NCBI GenBank assembly: GCA_023485645.1 | Contig: JAMCZM010000012.1 | Coordinates: 1 to 8,755, forward strand | DNA length: 8,755 nucleotides | DNA from: Candidatus Martarchaeota archaeon | GTDB taxonomy: Archaea; Micrarchaeota; Micrarchaeia; Micrarchaeales; Micrarchaeaceae | Direction: 5' to 3' | Shown here: positions 1-6,270 of the stretch, in pieces | How the letters are laid out: the number at the start of each line of letters is the position of its first letter | How positions within the stretch are numbered: the first letter of the stretch is position 1 | The notes under the pieces: generated by a model | Seen by the model: only the letters and a program-made list of their open reading frames with translations | What the model was told of the DNA's origin: nothing | Databases searched by the model: none | Translations under genes and position numbers: made by a program

Positions 1-2
1 TA

Positions 3-257
3 TATCTATCTTTTACTACACAAATAAATCTGGCAATAAAATTATCTGGAATAAAAAAAAGCAATGATTTTGTTATTGTTACCTCATCAGAGCCTATTTT
101 AAGGCAGTTTTGCAGCACTGCAAATACCAGTGCAAATCCATACGAGCATTATAATAACGAAAATAAGAATGCAATGTTGCTTTTTGGTATCAAAAATGAG
201 CGTTTTAACACAGAAGAGATTTTATTAAAAATGTCAAAGATTAAATTAGACGAATAA
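3..257 (+). CDS. 3' end of a gene, possibly KEOPS subunit Cgi121
   Basis: An open frame enters from the left edge and ends at TAA 255-257, giving 84 C-terminal residues with no start in the window. The segment QINLAIKLSGIKKSNDFVIV resembles the Cgi121 pattern in which a conserved QI..AI..fGi stretch is followed by a hydrophobic strand, and the remaining ~55 residues are about the length expected for the end of that ~150-residue family. Cgi121 binds tRNA and the Bud32 kinase in the KEOPS complex that makes t6A37. The match rests on one short motif, so the family is tentative; the open frame itself is well supported. A small hairpin (TCGGT 265-269 with ACCGA 276-280) follows the stop. Confidence 0.4.
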   Translation, partial: YLSFTTQINLAIKLSGIKKSNDFVIVTSSEPILRQFCSTANTSANPYEHYNNENKNAMLLFGIKNERFNTEEILLKMSKIKLDE

Positions 258-299
258 GAATTTATCGGTGTAAAAACCGAATAAAAGCCGAATAATATA

Positions 300-342
300 T
301 GATATTATATTAAGGTTATATCCTAATTATATATGTGCGTAA
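300..342 (+). promoter_or_regulatory. Probable archaeal promoter of the wHTH/DUF4382 gene
   Basis: A+T-rich TATA-like stretches (GATATTATATTAAGG at 301-315 and TTATATCC at 316-323) lie 20-40 bases before the ATG at 343. No Shine-Dalgarno sequence precedes that ATG, which suits a leaderless or nearly leaderless mRNA. Which stretch is the real TATA box cannot be decided by eye. Confidence 0.4.
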
Positions 343-2226
343 ATGTCAAAGACGTGGTCGACAAAAAAGAAAATATTAAATTTGCTTTCGAAGAAAAGCA
401 TGATGCCTTCGGAAATAAGTGCTGCGCTTAACATCGCGCCATCAACTGTGACGGAACATTTAAAAGCATTAAAAGATATAGGTGCAGTAGAGGAGTTAAA
501 AAATCCATATATTAAAAAATGGAAATATTATAAGATGAATGTAGATTTTGATGTTAAAAAATTTGAGAGAGGTAATATAATGTCTGGAAAAATTGTTTAT
601 GTAATAAGTGCAGTTATTGCGATTGCAATAATAGCCGGCGCAGTTCTTTTTTTGAGCTCGCAGGTATCAAGTAATGGTGGTGTTCAGTCTACAACAACCT
701 TGCCCCAAAGTGTAATGCAGGTTCTTAATACAAGCAGATTATCTGTGCAGTTAACAGATCCTCCCATTGTGCCAAATGGAACTACATCTCTTATAATAAA
801 TTATTCTGATATTTCAGCACATCTATCTAGCGGAACCAATTCGAGCGGATGGGTGAATGGAACGGGCAGCGGCTCAGTTAATCTTCTCTCAATAATAAAT
901 ACAAGCCAGATACTAGGCAATGTAACACTTGCAAAAAATGCAACGATAAATATGGTGCGTTTTTACATATCAGGCGCATGGATTGTAATAAACAATACTA
1001 AATATAATGTTACAGTTCCAAGTGGAATGATAACAGCACATATAACATCTGCAAATAGGCTTGGCAGCACATCATCAGCAATTTTGGATTTATCCCCTGT
1101 AATAGCCACTATATATACAAATAATTCTACCGTATTTGTGATGGTGCCATCAGTTCGCGCAATAGTTGTGCCAACAGGTGCAATTAATTTGCATACAGGG
1201 TTAAAAGTTGGCTTTTCAAGTAATATCACAAATCAGTTAAATGACTTAAAGCCAAACATAACAATACGTTCTATAAATCTTATTGCAAATACGAATAACA
1301 GTACATCAATAGTGGTCTCTGTTCAGAATATGGGAGATACAAACGTGACAATAAATAATATAGGGCTATTTGGCAACGAATCTGTAATAATAAAGCCTAA
1401 TGTACCAATAGATCTCTCAAATGAGCAAATACAATCAAATGATAGCTCAAATACTATTGTCAATGTAAGTTCTGACGTGACACATGCCAATGCAAATATG
1501 CCATATCAGCTTAATAATTTGATAAAAACACAATTAAAAGCAAAGAGTAGCATACTGGCAAATACATCAGTGAATGTAAATTCATCCGTTTCGTCTAATA
1601 TAAATGCCAATAGTATGGTTGGACTTAGTTCAAATGGTATAAACGCACTTGGAAATATAATAACTTCCGGCAGTATTAATTTAAGTGCGATAGAGCATGA
1701 GCATCCATATGAACATGGCCTTGGGCTAAATATAAATGGCAGTGTAGTAAATCTAGATAATATAATAAAAAATATATCTAACAGGGCATCAATAGAAAAT
1801 ACGATTGAAATTGGCATGCATCTATCAAATTTCAGAATGGTTAATTTCTTTGTAGGCTCTAATGGGCAATTAATACTTCCATTTGGCAATAGATGTGATG
1901 TTAGCTCAAATGAAAATATAGCTGCTAATCAAACGGGCGATGCTAATGCAAATTCGAGCGATGCTAAGGTGAATGCTAATGGCTCTATTAATTCGCATGC
2001 AAATATTTCGACATACTGTCTAAATAGTCAGTACAATATTGAAGGGCAGAAGAATGGTTATGTAATACCCGCAAAATCATCAGCAACCTTTATATTCACA
2101 GGCAAGATAACAATTGGAAATGGTGTAATTACGGTAATGCCGATAATAGGGAATACATACACAGTACGTGTTACTGGTGAGGAAGGTGCACAAGCCTCTT
2201 CGAGTGTGGTAGCAAGCGGTATATAA
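343..2226 (+). CDS. Membrane-anchored winged-helix protein with DUF4382-like extracellular domain
   Basis: This 627-residue protein has three parts. Residues 1-66 form an ArsR/MarR-like winged helix, with a recognition helix around PSTVTEHLKALKDIG and a basic wing. Residues 84-105 form one hydrophobic membrane helix. The rest should be outside the cell: 131-275 resembles DUF4382 (VQLTDPP, SGSVNLL, ATIYTNNST, FVMVPSV), followed by a low-complexity Asn/Ser-rich tail. I count about 29 N-X-S/T sequons, all after the membrane helix, as expected for an N-glycosylated archaeal surface protein. The tail holds a His/Glu cluster, EHEHPYEHG (451-459), and two Cys (518, 559) that could form a disulfide. 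The layout (DNA-binding inside, sensor outside) recalls ToxR/CadC proteins, so a one-component membrane regulator is the inferred role; ligand and targets are unknown. The ATG at 343 has no Shine-Dalgarno sequence. A second in-frame ATG at 580 does have one and would give only the membrane and extracellular part. Confidence 0.75.
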   Translation: MSKTWSTKKKILNLLSKKSMMPSEISAALNIAPSTVTEHLKALKDIGAVEELKNPYIKKWKYYKMNVDFDVKKFERGNIMSGKIVYVISAVIAIAIIAGAVLFLSSQVSSNGGVQSTTTLPQSVMQVLNTSRLSVQLTDPPIVPNGTTSLIINYSDISAHLSSGTNSSGWVNGTGSGSVNLLSIINTSQILGNVTLAKNATINMVRFYISGAWIVINNTKYNVTVPSGMITAHITSANRLGSTSSAILDLSPVIATIYTNNSTVFVMVPSVRAIVVPTGAINLHTGLKVGFSSNITNQLNDLKPNITIRSINLIANTNNSTSIVVSVQNMGDTNVTINNIGLFGNESVIIKPNVPIDLSNEQIQSNDSSNTIVNVSSDVTHANANMPYQLNNLIKTQLKAKSSILANTSVNVNSSVSSNINANSMVGLSSNGINALGNIITSGSINLSAIEHEHPYEHGLGLNINGSVVNLDNIIKNISNRASIENTIEIGMHLSNFRMVNFFVGSNGQLILPFGNRCDVSSNENIAANQTGDANANSSDAKVNANGSINSHANISTYCLNSQYNIEGQKNGYVIPAKSSATFIFTGKITIGNGVITVMPIIGNTYTVRVTGEEGAQASSSVVASGI

Positions 2227-2231
2227 GTGGT

Positions 2232-2247
2232 TGGTAGGCATCTACCA
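2232..2247 (+). terminator. Hairpin just after the wHTH/DUF4382 stop codon
   Basis: TGGTAG (2232-2237) pairs with CTACCA (2242-2247) around a GCAT loop, five bases after the stop codon. T-rich runs follow further on (2281-2286 and 2394-2400). Archaeal termination depends mainly on T-rich tracts, so the hairpin may serve mRNA 3'-end stability instead. The rest of the 194-base convergent gap to 2420 shows no gene that I can support. Confidence 0.3.
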
Positions 2248-2420
2248 GCTTATTACTTGGCGTAATGTTAATATGAGTAATCTTTTTAAAGCTTGTTAAC
2301 GATTTATTCATGTAAATAGGTTGATTTAAATGATTGATGGAGGCAATGTAGGTCTGTAAATTGGTCCAAATTCATGTATCTCTAGAGTATATGCTTTTTT
2401 ACGGTTATTTAGTATTCTTT

Positions 2421-3761
2421 TTATTCTTCTTTTTTAGCGCTTTCAATAAATTTGTATTGTGGCGTATCGAGTCTGTTTATTCTTCTGTATCCTAGCTCTC
2501 CTATTATAATTCTCGTTATTATTGATGTGCTTATTGTTACTCCATCTATATGTCTTTTAATATCCGCCTCTATATCATTATTCTCGTTAAATATTGGTGC
2601 TATAAGCAAAAGTCCATATGTTGCTCCAATGTCCCCTATTAATGCATATTTGTTTATTGGCGTGGTTGTATCGTCAATTGTATGCAAGAGGTATTCCAAT
2701 CGTTTGTTATTGAATTCATTTATGTTCTTCTGTTCACATTTTAATATTAAATTATATTTTAACGGAAGATTAGACATTTTTATTGTAGTCCTTAATATGG
2801 TCTCATTATCAATTAGTCTTCTATAAGTGTATTGCGAGGCGCCATCATTTAAATTATACATTCTATCCATCTCGCTAAAATCCATTCTGCTATTGTTATT
2901 TAATGCTTTTATAACAAGGTACTCACGTTCTAATATCTGCCCTTTTTGCCTTCTTGGCCTATCCTTGCTTTTGTGCCAAACTCTATCTTTTAACATATGC
3001 TCTATAAAATTATCTGTTATAGGGACATAGCCATACGAATATGTCATATAACTTACAATCCATTCTGAATTGCGATTTGCGAATACATCAGAGGAGCGTA
3101 TACTATAAATTCTATTTTCTAAGATTTGGGTATTTTCTGCAAATATGTAAAATATAAGATTGTAATCCCCCTTTGTTATGGCAGCAAATTGTATAGTAGG
3201 TTCATTAAGCAATATTTTTTTTATATTTTCGTGATCTGGTATTATATCCATAAACTTTACAAAAACTATATATCTAAAGTAGTCAAAAGGCCTTGGAGCT
3301 ATTTCTATAGTATATGATATGTTATATAATTTTTCAAGTCTACGTAGTCTGTATTTTGTTGCAGAGTTGCTAAACCCTATTTCACGTGAAATTTCGTTTA
3401 TAGGTATTCTACTGTTTTTACTTATCAACTCCAATATTTTAAGATCTGCATTATCTGGGTGTATTAAATCATTAAGCCTGTCTTTTATATTATTCTTCTT
3501 TATCATATCCTCTAATGATGTTGCGCTGGTACTCTCCTTTCTATGTCTTGCTTTGATGAATGTGCCGTCATTTAATATTCTGCCTACATAAAAAGTTGTA
3601 GTTATATAGCGTTGTTTTTCAGGTGAAAATGTTCTTGTAGTCTCCATTATGTAATATTTGCCGTGTATTATGCCAATGCTGACATTATGCTTATACTCCT
3701 TTTTTATTTGCGCTAGTCTATTAGCAATTATTTTGGGTAGTTTTTGTCTATTTTTCATCAT
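2421..3761 (-). CDS. Tandem Lrp/AsnC-like transcriptional regulator with transposase-like N-terminus
   Basis: This 446-residue protein probably binds DNA and regulates transcription. Residues 105-150 are a typical Lrp/AsnC winged helix (DLKILELISKNSRIP, then a helix-turn-helix around EISREIGFSNSATKYRLRRLE). Residues 160-235 look like the paired RAM/AsnC effector domain, including the strand before KGDYNLIF. A basic linker (258-274, KDRVWHKSKDRPRRQKG) leads to a weaker second copy: a helix-turn-helix at about 277-325 and a RAM-like stretch at 335-425, so the chain looks like an internal duplication. Residues 28-75 (GKYYIMETTR, SPEKQRYITTTFYVGRI, DGTFIKARHRK) resemble the N-terminal beta module of some DDE transposases (IS1634-like); no catalytic transposase domain follows. 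Lrp proteins are usually ~150 residues, so this one is about three times the norm. Two adjacent ATGs (3761, 3758) could start it, with no Shine-Dalgarno sequence. Target and ligand are unknown; self-regulation is plausible. Confidence 0.7.
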   Translation of the reverse strand: MMKNRQKLPKIIANRLAQIKKEYKHNVSIGIIHGKYYIMETTRTFSPEKQRYITTTFYVGRILNDGTFIKARHRKESTSATSLEDMIKKNNIKDRLNDLIHPDNADLKILELISKNSRIPINEISREIGFSNSATKYRLRRLEKLYNISYTIEIAPRPFDYFRYIVFVKFMDIIPDHENIKKILLNEPTIQFAAITKGDYNLIFYIFAENTQILENRIYSIRSSDVFANRNSEWIVSYMTYSYGYVPITDNFIEHMLKDRVWHKSKDRPRRQKGQILEREYLVIKALNNNSRMDFSEMDRMYNLNDGASQYTYRRLIDNETILRTTIKMSNLPLKYNLILKCEQKNINEFNNKRLEYLLHTIDDTTTPINKYALIGDIGATYGLLLIAPIFNENNDIEADIKRHIDGVTISTSIITRIIIGELGYRRINRLDTPQYKFIESAKKEE

Positions 3762-3773
3762 TTTATCTTAGTA

Positions 3774-3866
3774 TACTTAAATATTTAAATATATATAAAT
3801 TACTTTTATAATTTAAGTAAAAATTTAAGGCTTAAAAATGGTATAATAACCTATTTTTTTACTTAA
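3774..3866. promoter_or_regulatory. Three TACTTAA/TTAAGTA motifs upstream of the Lrp-like gene
   Basis: TACTTAA occurs at 3774-3780 and 3860-3866, and its reverse complement TTAAGTA at 3813-3819. One copy lies between the TATA region and the start codon and two lie upstream, a layout that would suit autoregulation by an Lrp-type protein. The surrounding DNA is so A+T-rich that chance copies are possible. Confidence 0.2.
3781..3800 (-). promoter_or_regulatory. TATA region of the Lrp-like gene
   Basis: Read on the minus strand, ATTTATATATATTTAAATAT contains an archaeal TATA box (TTTATATA) centred about 34 bases before the ATG at 3761. This would place transcription start within about ten bases of the ATG, consistent with the absence of a Shine-Dalgarno sequence. 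Confidence 0.5.
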
Positions 3867-3941
3867 AATAGTAATTAAATAAAAATTATCATAATTATTT
3901 AATATATAAATGAAAAATAACTTTATTTAATTCTAATAATC

Positions 3942-3952
3942 TATATATATAA
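3942..3952 (+). promoter_or_regulatory. TATA box in front of the structured RNA
   Basis: TATATATATAA lies about 30-35 bases before the G-run that opens the structured element at 3981, close to the spacing expected between an archaeal TATA box and its transcription start. No annotated plus-strand gene otherwise explains it, since cca begins 367 bases further on. A second TATA-like stretch (AAATATATTATG, 3963-3974) is nearer the element. Confidence 0.4.
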
Positions 3953-3980
3953 GTCCATCCATAAATATATTATGTAATTT

Positions 3981-4047
3981 GGGGGGTGCTGAGATGAAAA
4001 ATCCCCAACGGATTTTAATCCTATTCCCACCAACATCTCAGCTACCC
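3981..4047 (+). ncRNA. Candidate structured small RNA of unknown family
   Basis: A G/C-rich island stands out in very A+T-rich DNA and folds well. GGGT plus GCTGAGATG (3984-3996) pairs with CATCTCAGC plus ACCC (4034-4047) as 13 base pairs with a single bulged U at 4043. Inside, AAAATCC (3998-4004) pairs perfectly with GGATTTT (4010-4016) around a CCAAC loop, leaving 17 unpaired bases (4017-4033) that include the C-rich ATTCCCACCAA. A TATA box lies upstream at the right distance and T-rich DNA (4059-4073) follows, so plus-strand transcription is favoured. I do not recognise the family: it lacks C/D and H/ACA box patterns and is too short for RNase P or SRP RNA. An alternative reading is a 29-codon ORF at 3994-4083, whose ATG sits in the stem five bases after GGGGGGTG. 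Confidence 0.45.
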
Positions 4048-4178
4048 AAACTACTTCTCATTTTATTTAATTTAAAAGCATAAGAAATTCTATTTAGCGC
4101 TTAAAATCTATTTTTTGTAAATGCATTAAATCTTTTGGATTTAAAAAGACAGAAAATTACAGTCTATTGTAAAATGGA
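4048..4178. other. A+T-rich spacer without a supported gene
   Basis: This 131-base stretch separates the structured RNA from the tRNA. The part next to the tRNA reads on the minus strand as T-rich runs (TTTTCTGTCTTTTT), a plausible place for tRNA transcription to end. I see no other gene or repeat in it. The whole 3762-4178 gap has no protein gene other than the possible 29-codon ORF at 3994-4083. Confidence 0.4.
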
Positions 4179-4250
4179 TGGACCTGGCGGGATTTGAACC
4201 CGCAATCACCGCCTTGCGAAGGCGACATCCTACCGTTGAACGACAGGCCC
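4179..4250 (-). tRNA. tRNA-Ala (anticodon CGC)
   Basis: The minus strand folds into a complete cloverleaf without an intron. The acceptor stem GGGCCTG pairs with CAGGTCC and includes G3-U70, the alanine identity pair. The D arm has the AACGGTA loop, the anticodon stem TCGCC/GGCGG closes the loop TTCGCAA with anticodon CGC, and the T arm is GCGGG-TTCAAAT-CCCGC. The discriminator base is A73. No CCA is encoded (TCC follows A73), so the end must be added by the product of cca, which starts 68 bases away on the other strand. Base 26 is G, the site modified by Trm1, whose gene is also in this window. The anticodon reads GCG codons. Confidence 0.96.
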
Positions 4251-4318
4251 ACAGATTTGTTTTTACATAAAGAATTTTAAAGCTTATTTACTTATAGCTT
4301 TTATAACTGGTTATTTAT
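4251..4318. promoter_or_regulatory. Shared divergent promoter region of tRNA-Ala and cca
   Basis: The 68 bases between the tRNA 5' end and the cca ATG must serve both directions. On the plus strand, TTACTTATAGC (4287-4297) lies about 25 bases before the cca ATG, which has no Shine-Dalgarno sequence, suggesting a leaderless mRNA. On the minus strand, GCTTTAAAATTC (4283-4272) lies about 25 bases before the tRNA and could be its TATA box. The two sites are close enough for binding to interfere. Confidence 0.4.
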
Positions 4319-5689
4319 ATGGCTACTATAAAAAATAGGCACATAGAATCAATACTTTCAGAAGCATTAGGAATATTAAAGCCATCAGAGGAGGAAATAC
4401 GTATTACAAATGCATTCTCTAATCAGATAATGGCCCGGCTTAGCGCTGAGGTTAAAAAGGATGTTGACATTATAATGGCGGGATCGGTATCGCGTGGCAC
4501 GCAAATACGTGGTAGTTCGGATATCGATATATTCATGCTTTTTCCTAAAACCTCAAATTCTAAGTTAATGGAGGACAACGGAATGCGAATAGCAAAGCGT
4601 ATTGTTGACAAAAAGAAAGGAGAGTACTATAAAATAAAATATGCTGAACATCCCTATTTGCAGTTGATATCTAATAATCCGCCAATAAAGGCTGATATTG
4701 TTCCTGCGTTTAAGATTAAAGACTCTTATGAAATGGGTTCCTCTGTTGATAGAACACAGCTCCATAATGTGTTTGTCATGGAGAATTTAACAAAAAAACA
4801 ATGTGATGATGTTAGGCTGCTAAAAGGATTTTTGAAGTTTCATTCTATCTATGGCGCCGAAGCAAAAATAGAAGGATTTTCAGGATATCTATCTGAGCTT
4901 CTTGTATATAATTATGGTTCATTTATGAATACATTATCTAGTATCTCAAAACTCAAATTGCCTATAAGTATAGATCCAAAAAGCAGATCTATATTAAATA
5001 CCGAAAAAAATATTTACTTTAAGAGCGACTTCGTTGTTTTAGATCCAACTGATGAGAATAGAAATGTTGCCGCGGCAGTGTCTAAAGAAGCGCTATCAAA
5101 GTTTATATTAATATCAAGGCGTTTTCTTAAAAATCCTTCAATAGATTTTTTTTATGGAAATGAATATTCGGATAATAACTCAAAAAGCAGGTTAAATGCG
5201 CTACGGGCGAAATATGGATTTGATATATATAATATCACATTTGAAGTATTCAATATTTCCGAAGAAATACTCTGGCAGCAATCAAAAAAGTTAACAAAAC
5301 AATTAGAGGATATACTGCAAAAAAATTCATTTAATCCAATACTCTCTTTAATAGATATAAAAGGAGGCAGCGGCATAATATCTATATTTTTGAATAAGTA
5401 TGAACTAAATTCTATTGTCCGCCAAGGCCCTGACGTATTTATTGAAAATGCCACAGATTCATTCATGGAAAAAAATCAACCGGTATTTTTAAGGGGATAT
5501 AAAATAATGGCTTTAAAGCATACGGAGTTTAATACGCCAATGAATTTAATGCGTGCCATATTAAAATCAAATGCATTGACAATACCCTCATATATAAAAA
5601 GAAAAAGTATACACATATCATTAAACAAAATATCAGAATCAAACGCGAAGCTAATATATAGAAGATATATCGAACTTACACGAATATAA
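4319..5689 (+). CDS. cca: CCA-adding enzyme (archaeal class I tRNA nucleotidyltransferase)
   Basis: This enzyme adds C, C and A in turn to the 3' end of tRNAs from CTP and ATP without a nucleic acid template, allowing aminoacylation. The 456-residue length suits the archaeal class I family. The nucleotidyltransferase signature is complete: GSVSRGT at 55-61, then the catalytic pair D68 and D70 in RGSSDIDIFMLFP, and the third metal-binding acid D126 in KADIVPAF. The motif SSVDRTQLHNVFV (141-153) matches the conserved SAVDRT-H segment of archaeal enzymes, and the remainder fits the tRNA-binding C-terminal region. The enzyme is essential where tRNA genes lack CCA, as the divergent tRNA-Ala next door does. 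The ATG at 4319 gives the expected N-terminus. The stop ends one base before 5691, where the old end of the convergent kinase gene lies. Confidence 0.95.
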   Translation: MATIKNRHIESILSEALGILKPSEEEIRITNAFSNQIMARLSAEVKKDVDIIMAGSVSRGTQIRGSSDIDIFMLFPKTSNSKLMEDNGMRIAKRIVDKKKGEYYKIKYAEHPYLQLISNNPPIKADIVPAFKIKDSYEMGSSVDRTQLHNVFVMENLTKKQCDDVRLLKGFLKFHSIYGAEAKIEGFSGYLSELLVYNYGSFMNTLSSISKLKLPISIDPKSRSILNTEKNIYFKSDFVVLDPTDENRNVAAAVSKEALSKFILISRRFLKNPSIDFFYGNEYSDNNSKSRLNALRAKYGFDIYNITFEVFNISEEILWQQSKKLTKQLEDILQKNSFNPILSLIDIKGGSGIISIFLNKYELNSIVRQGPDVFIENATDSFMEKNQPVFLRGYKIMALKHTEFNTPMNLMRAILKSNALTIPSYIKRKSIHISLNKISESNAKLIYRRYIELTRI

Positions 5690-5690
5690 T

Positions 5691-5795
5691 TTAAATTCCA
5701 AGCCACATATTTTCTTTTATAATATCAATAAGTTCTTCTGTTCTTTCATTAGCTTTTTTTAGATGTTTTATACTATTGAAATTTTGCCATCAATG
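5691..5795 (-). pseudogene. Detached C-terminal tail of the Fap7/AK6-like gene
   Basis: Read on the minus strand in the same frame as the kinase ORF, the codons after its TAG stop (5798-5796) and a second stop TGA (5792-5790) continue openly to TAA at 5693-5691. The end reads KKANERTEELIDIIKENMWL, closely resembling the C-terminal helix that follows the last strand in archaeal Fap7 (of the type TGKTPEEVVEEILNLI). The final stop lies one base from the cca stop, so this looks like the original gene end. The bases between it and the kinase ORF include most of a 28-bp sequence copied from the neighbouring gene. The original gene would have covered 5691-6266. Recoding of both stops seems unlikely. 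Confidence 0.6.
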
Positions 5796-5805
5796 CTACT
5801 TATTA
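5778..5805. repeat. 28-bp direct repeat, copy 1 (in the kinase gene)
   Basis: The 28 bases beginning GAAATTTTGCCATCAATG are identical to 6803-6830 in the same orientation, 1,025 bases away. This copy covers both stop codons that end the kinase reading frame. The flanks match only loosely. Confidence 0.95.
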
Positions 5806-6266
5806 GCATCACGTTTGTCCTTGTCGCTCTCAATTTCTATTATATCACAGTTTCTTTTTTTAATATTGTAATTACAGTAGTCAAACGCCTCAGAAAGTAT
5901 ATTTTCACGCAATTTATTTTTGTTATAATTGCGTTTTTGCAGGCGTTTTAAAATGGTATTTAATGGGCAACGTACAACGAATATAACATCAAAGTCAATA
6001 GTTAATTCAGGTATTATGTGTCCTACTAATATTAATGGTTCATTTAAGTTGTTTGTCATTTTTTTAATATATCTATCAAGTAATTTGATTTTTAATACGT
6101 GCGTATTATCTTTGTCGATTTTAGAAAAGAATTTGTTTTCTATTGCAATATTATTTATTTCTATGACTTTGGCACCTATGGATTTTGATAATTTCTTAGC
6201 AAATGTGCTCTTTCCAGATCCTGGGGTTCCTGTAACCCCTATTAAATAGCGTTTATCTTTAGTCAA
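5796..6266 (-). CDS. Fap7/AK6-type adenylate kinase-like ATPase, C-terminally truncated
   Basis: Fap7 (hCINAP/AK6) is a P-loop NTPase with adenylate kinase and ATPase activity that helps mature the small ribosomal subunit in archaea and eukaryotes. The 156-residue ORF has the P-loop GTPGSGKST (13-21), the strand ending in LVGHIIPEL (80-88), and the lid region RLQKRNYNKNKLRENILSEA (108-127), matching the family's RGY-KL-EN-EAE pattern. It then breaks off after DIIEIESDKDK with a non-homologous RDANK and a TAG, about 20-30 residues short of family length. The missing helix is encoded just downstream in the same frame. Loss of only this helix might leave an active but less stable enzyme; whether it works is unknown. 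The start is TTG at 6266, because no ATG or GTG exists between the upstream in-frame stop (TGA 6281-6279) and the P-loop. It begins four bases after the upstream gene's stop, suggesting translational coupling. Confidence 0.8.
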   Translation of the reverse strand: MTKDKRYLIGVTGTPGSGKSTFAKKLSKSIGAKVIEINNIAIENKFFSKIDKDNTHVLKIKLLDRYIKKMTNNLNEPLILVGHIIPELTIDFDVIFVVRCPLNTILKRLQKRNYNKNKLRENILSEAFDYCNYNIKKRNCDIIEIESDKDKRDANK

Positions 6267-6270
6267 AAAA

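Noticed and set aside
2330..2360. C/D-like box near ATGATTGATGG in the convergent gap
   Set aside because: No proper C box (TGATGA) and no D box (CTGA) at a suitable distance; no clear structure.
2452..3591. Plus-strand open frames opposite the Lrp-like gene
   Set aside because: They are antisense shadows with hydrophobic, low-complexity translations and no family resemblance, while the minus-strand frame has clear domains.
3981..4033. TPP (THI-box) riboswitch, because GGGGTGCTGAGATGA resembles its 5' half
   Set aside because: The conserved 3' half (CTGATCTGG...AATGCCAGCG) is absent, the CTGAGATG segment is instead fully paired with CATCTCAG, and no thiamine gene follows.
3988..4047. C/D box or H/ACA guide RNA
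   Set aside because: No convincing RTGATGA plus CTGA box pair in the right places, and no ACA three bases from a plausible 3' end.
5691..5798. Stop codon readthrough (for example TAG as pyrrolysine) joining the kinase to its tail
   Set aside because: A TGA follows two codons after the TAG and the codons between do not match the family, so an insertion explains the data better.
5763..6249. Plus-strand open frames opposite the kinase gene
   Set aside because: The minus strand has the P-loop and lid motifs; the plus-strand translations show no recognisable domains.
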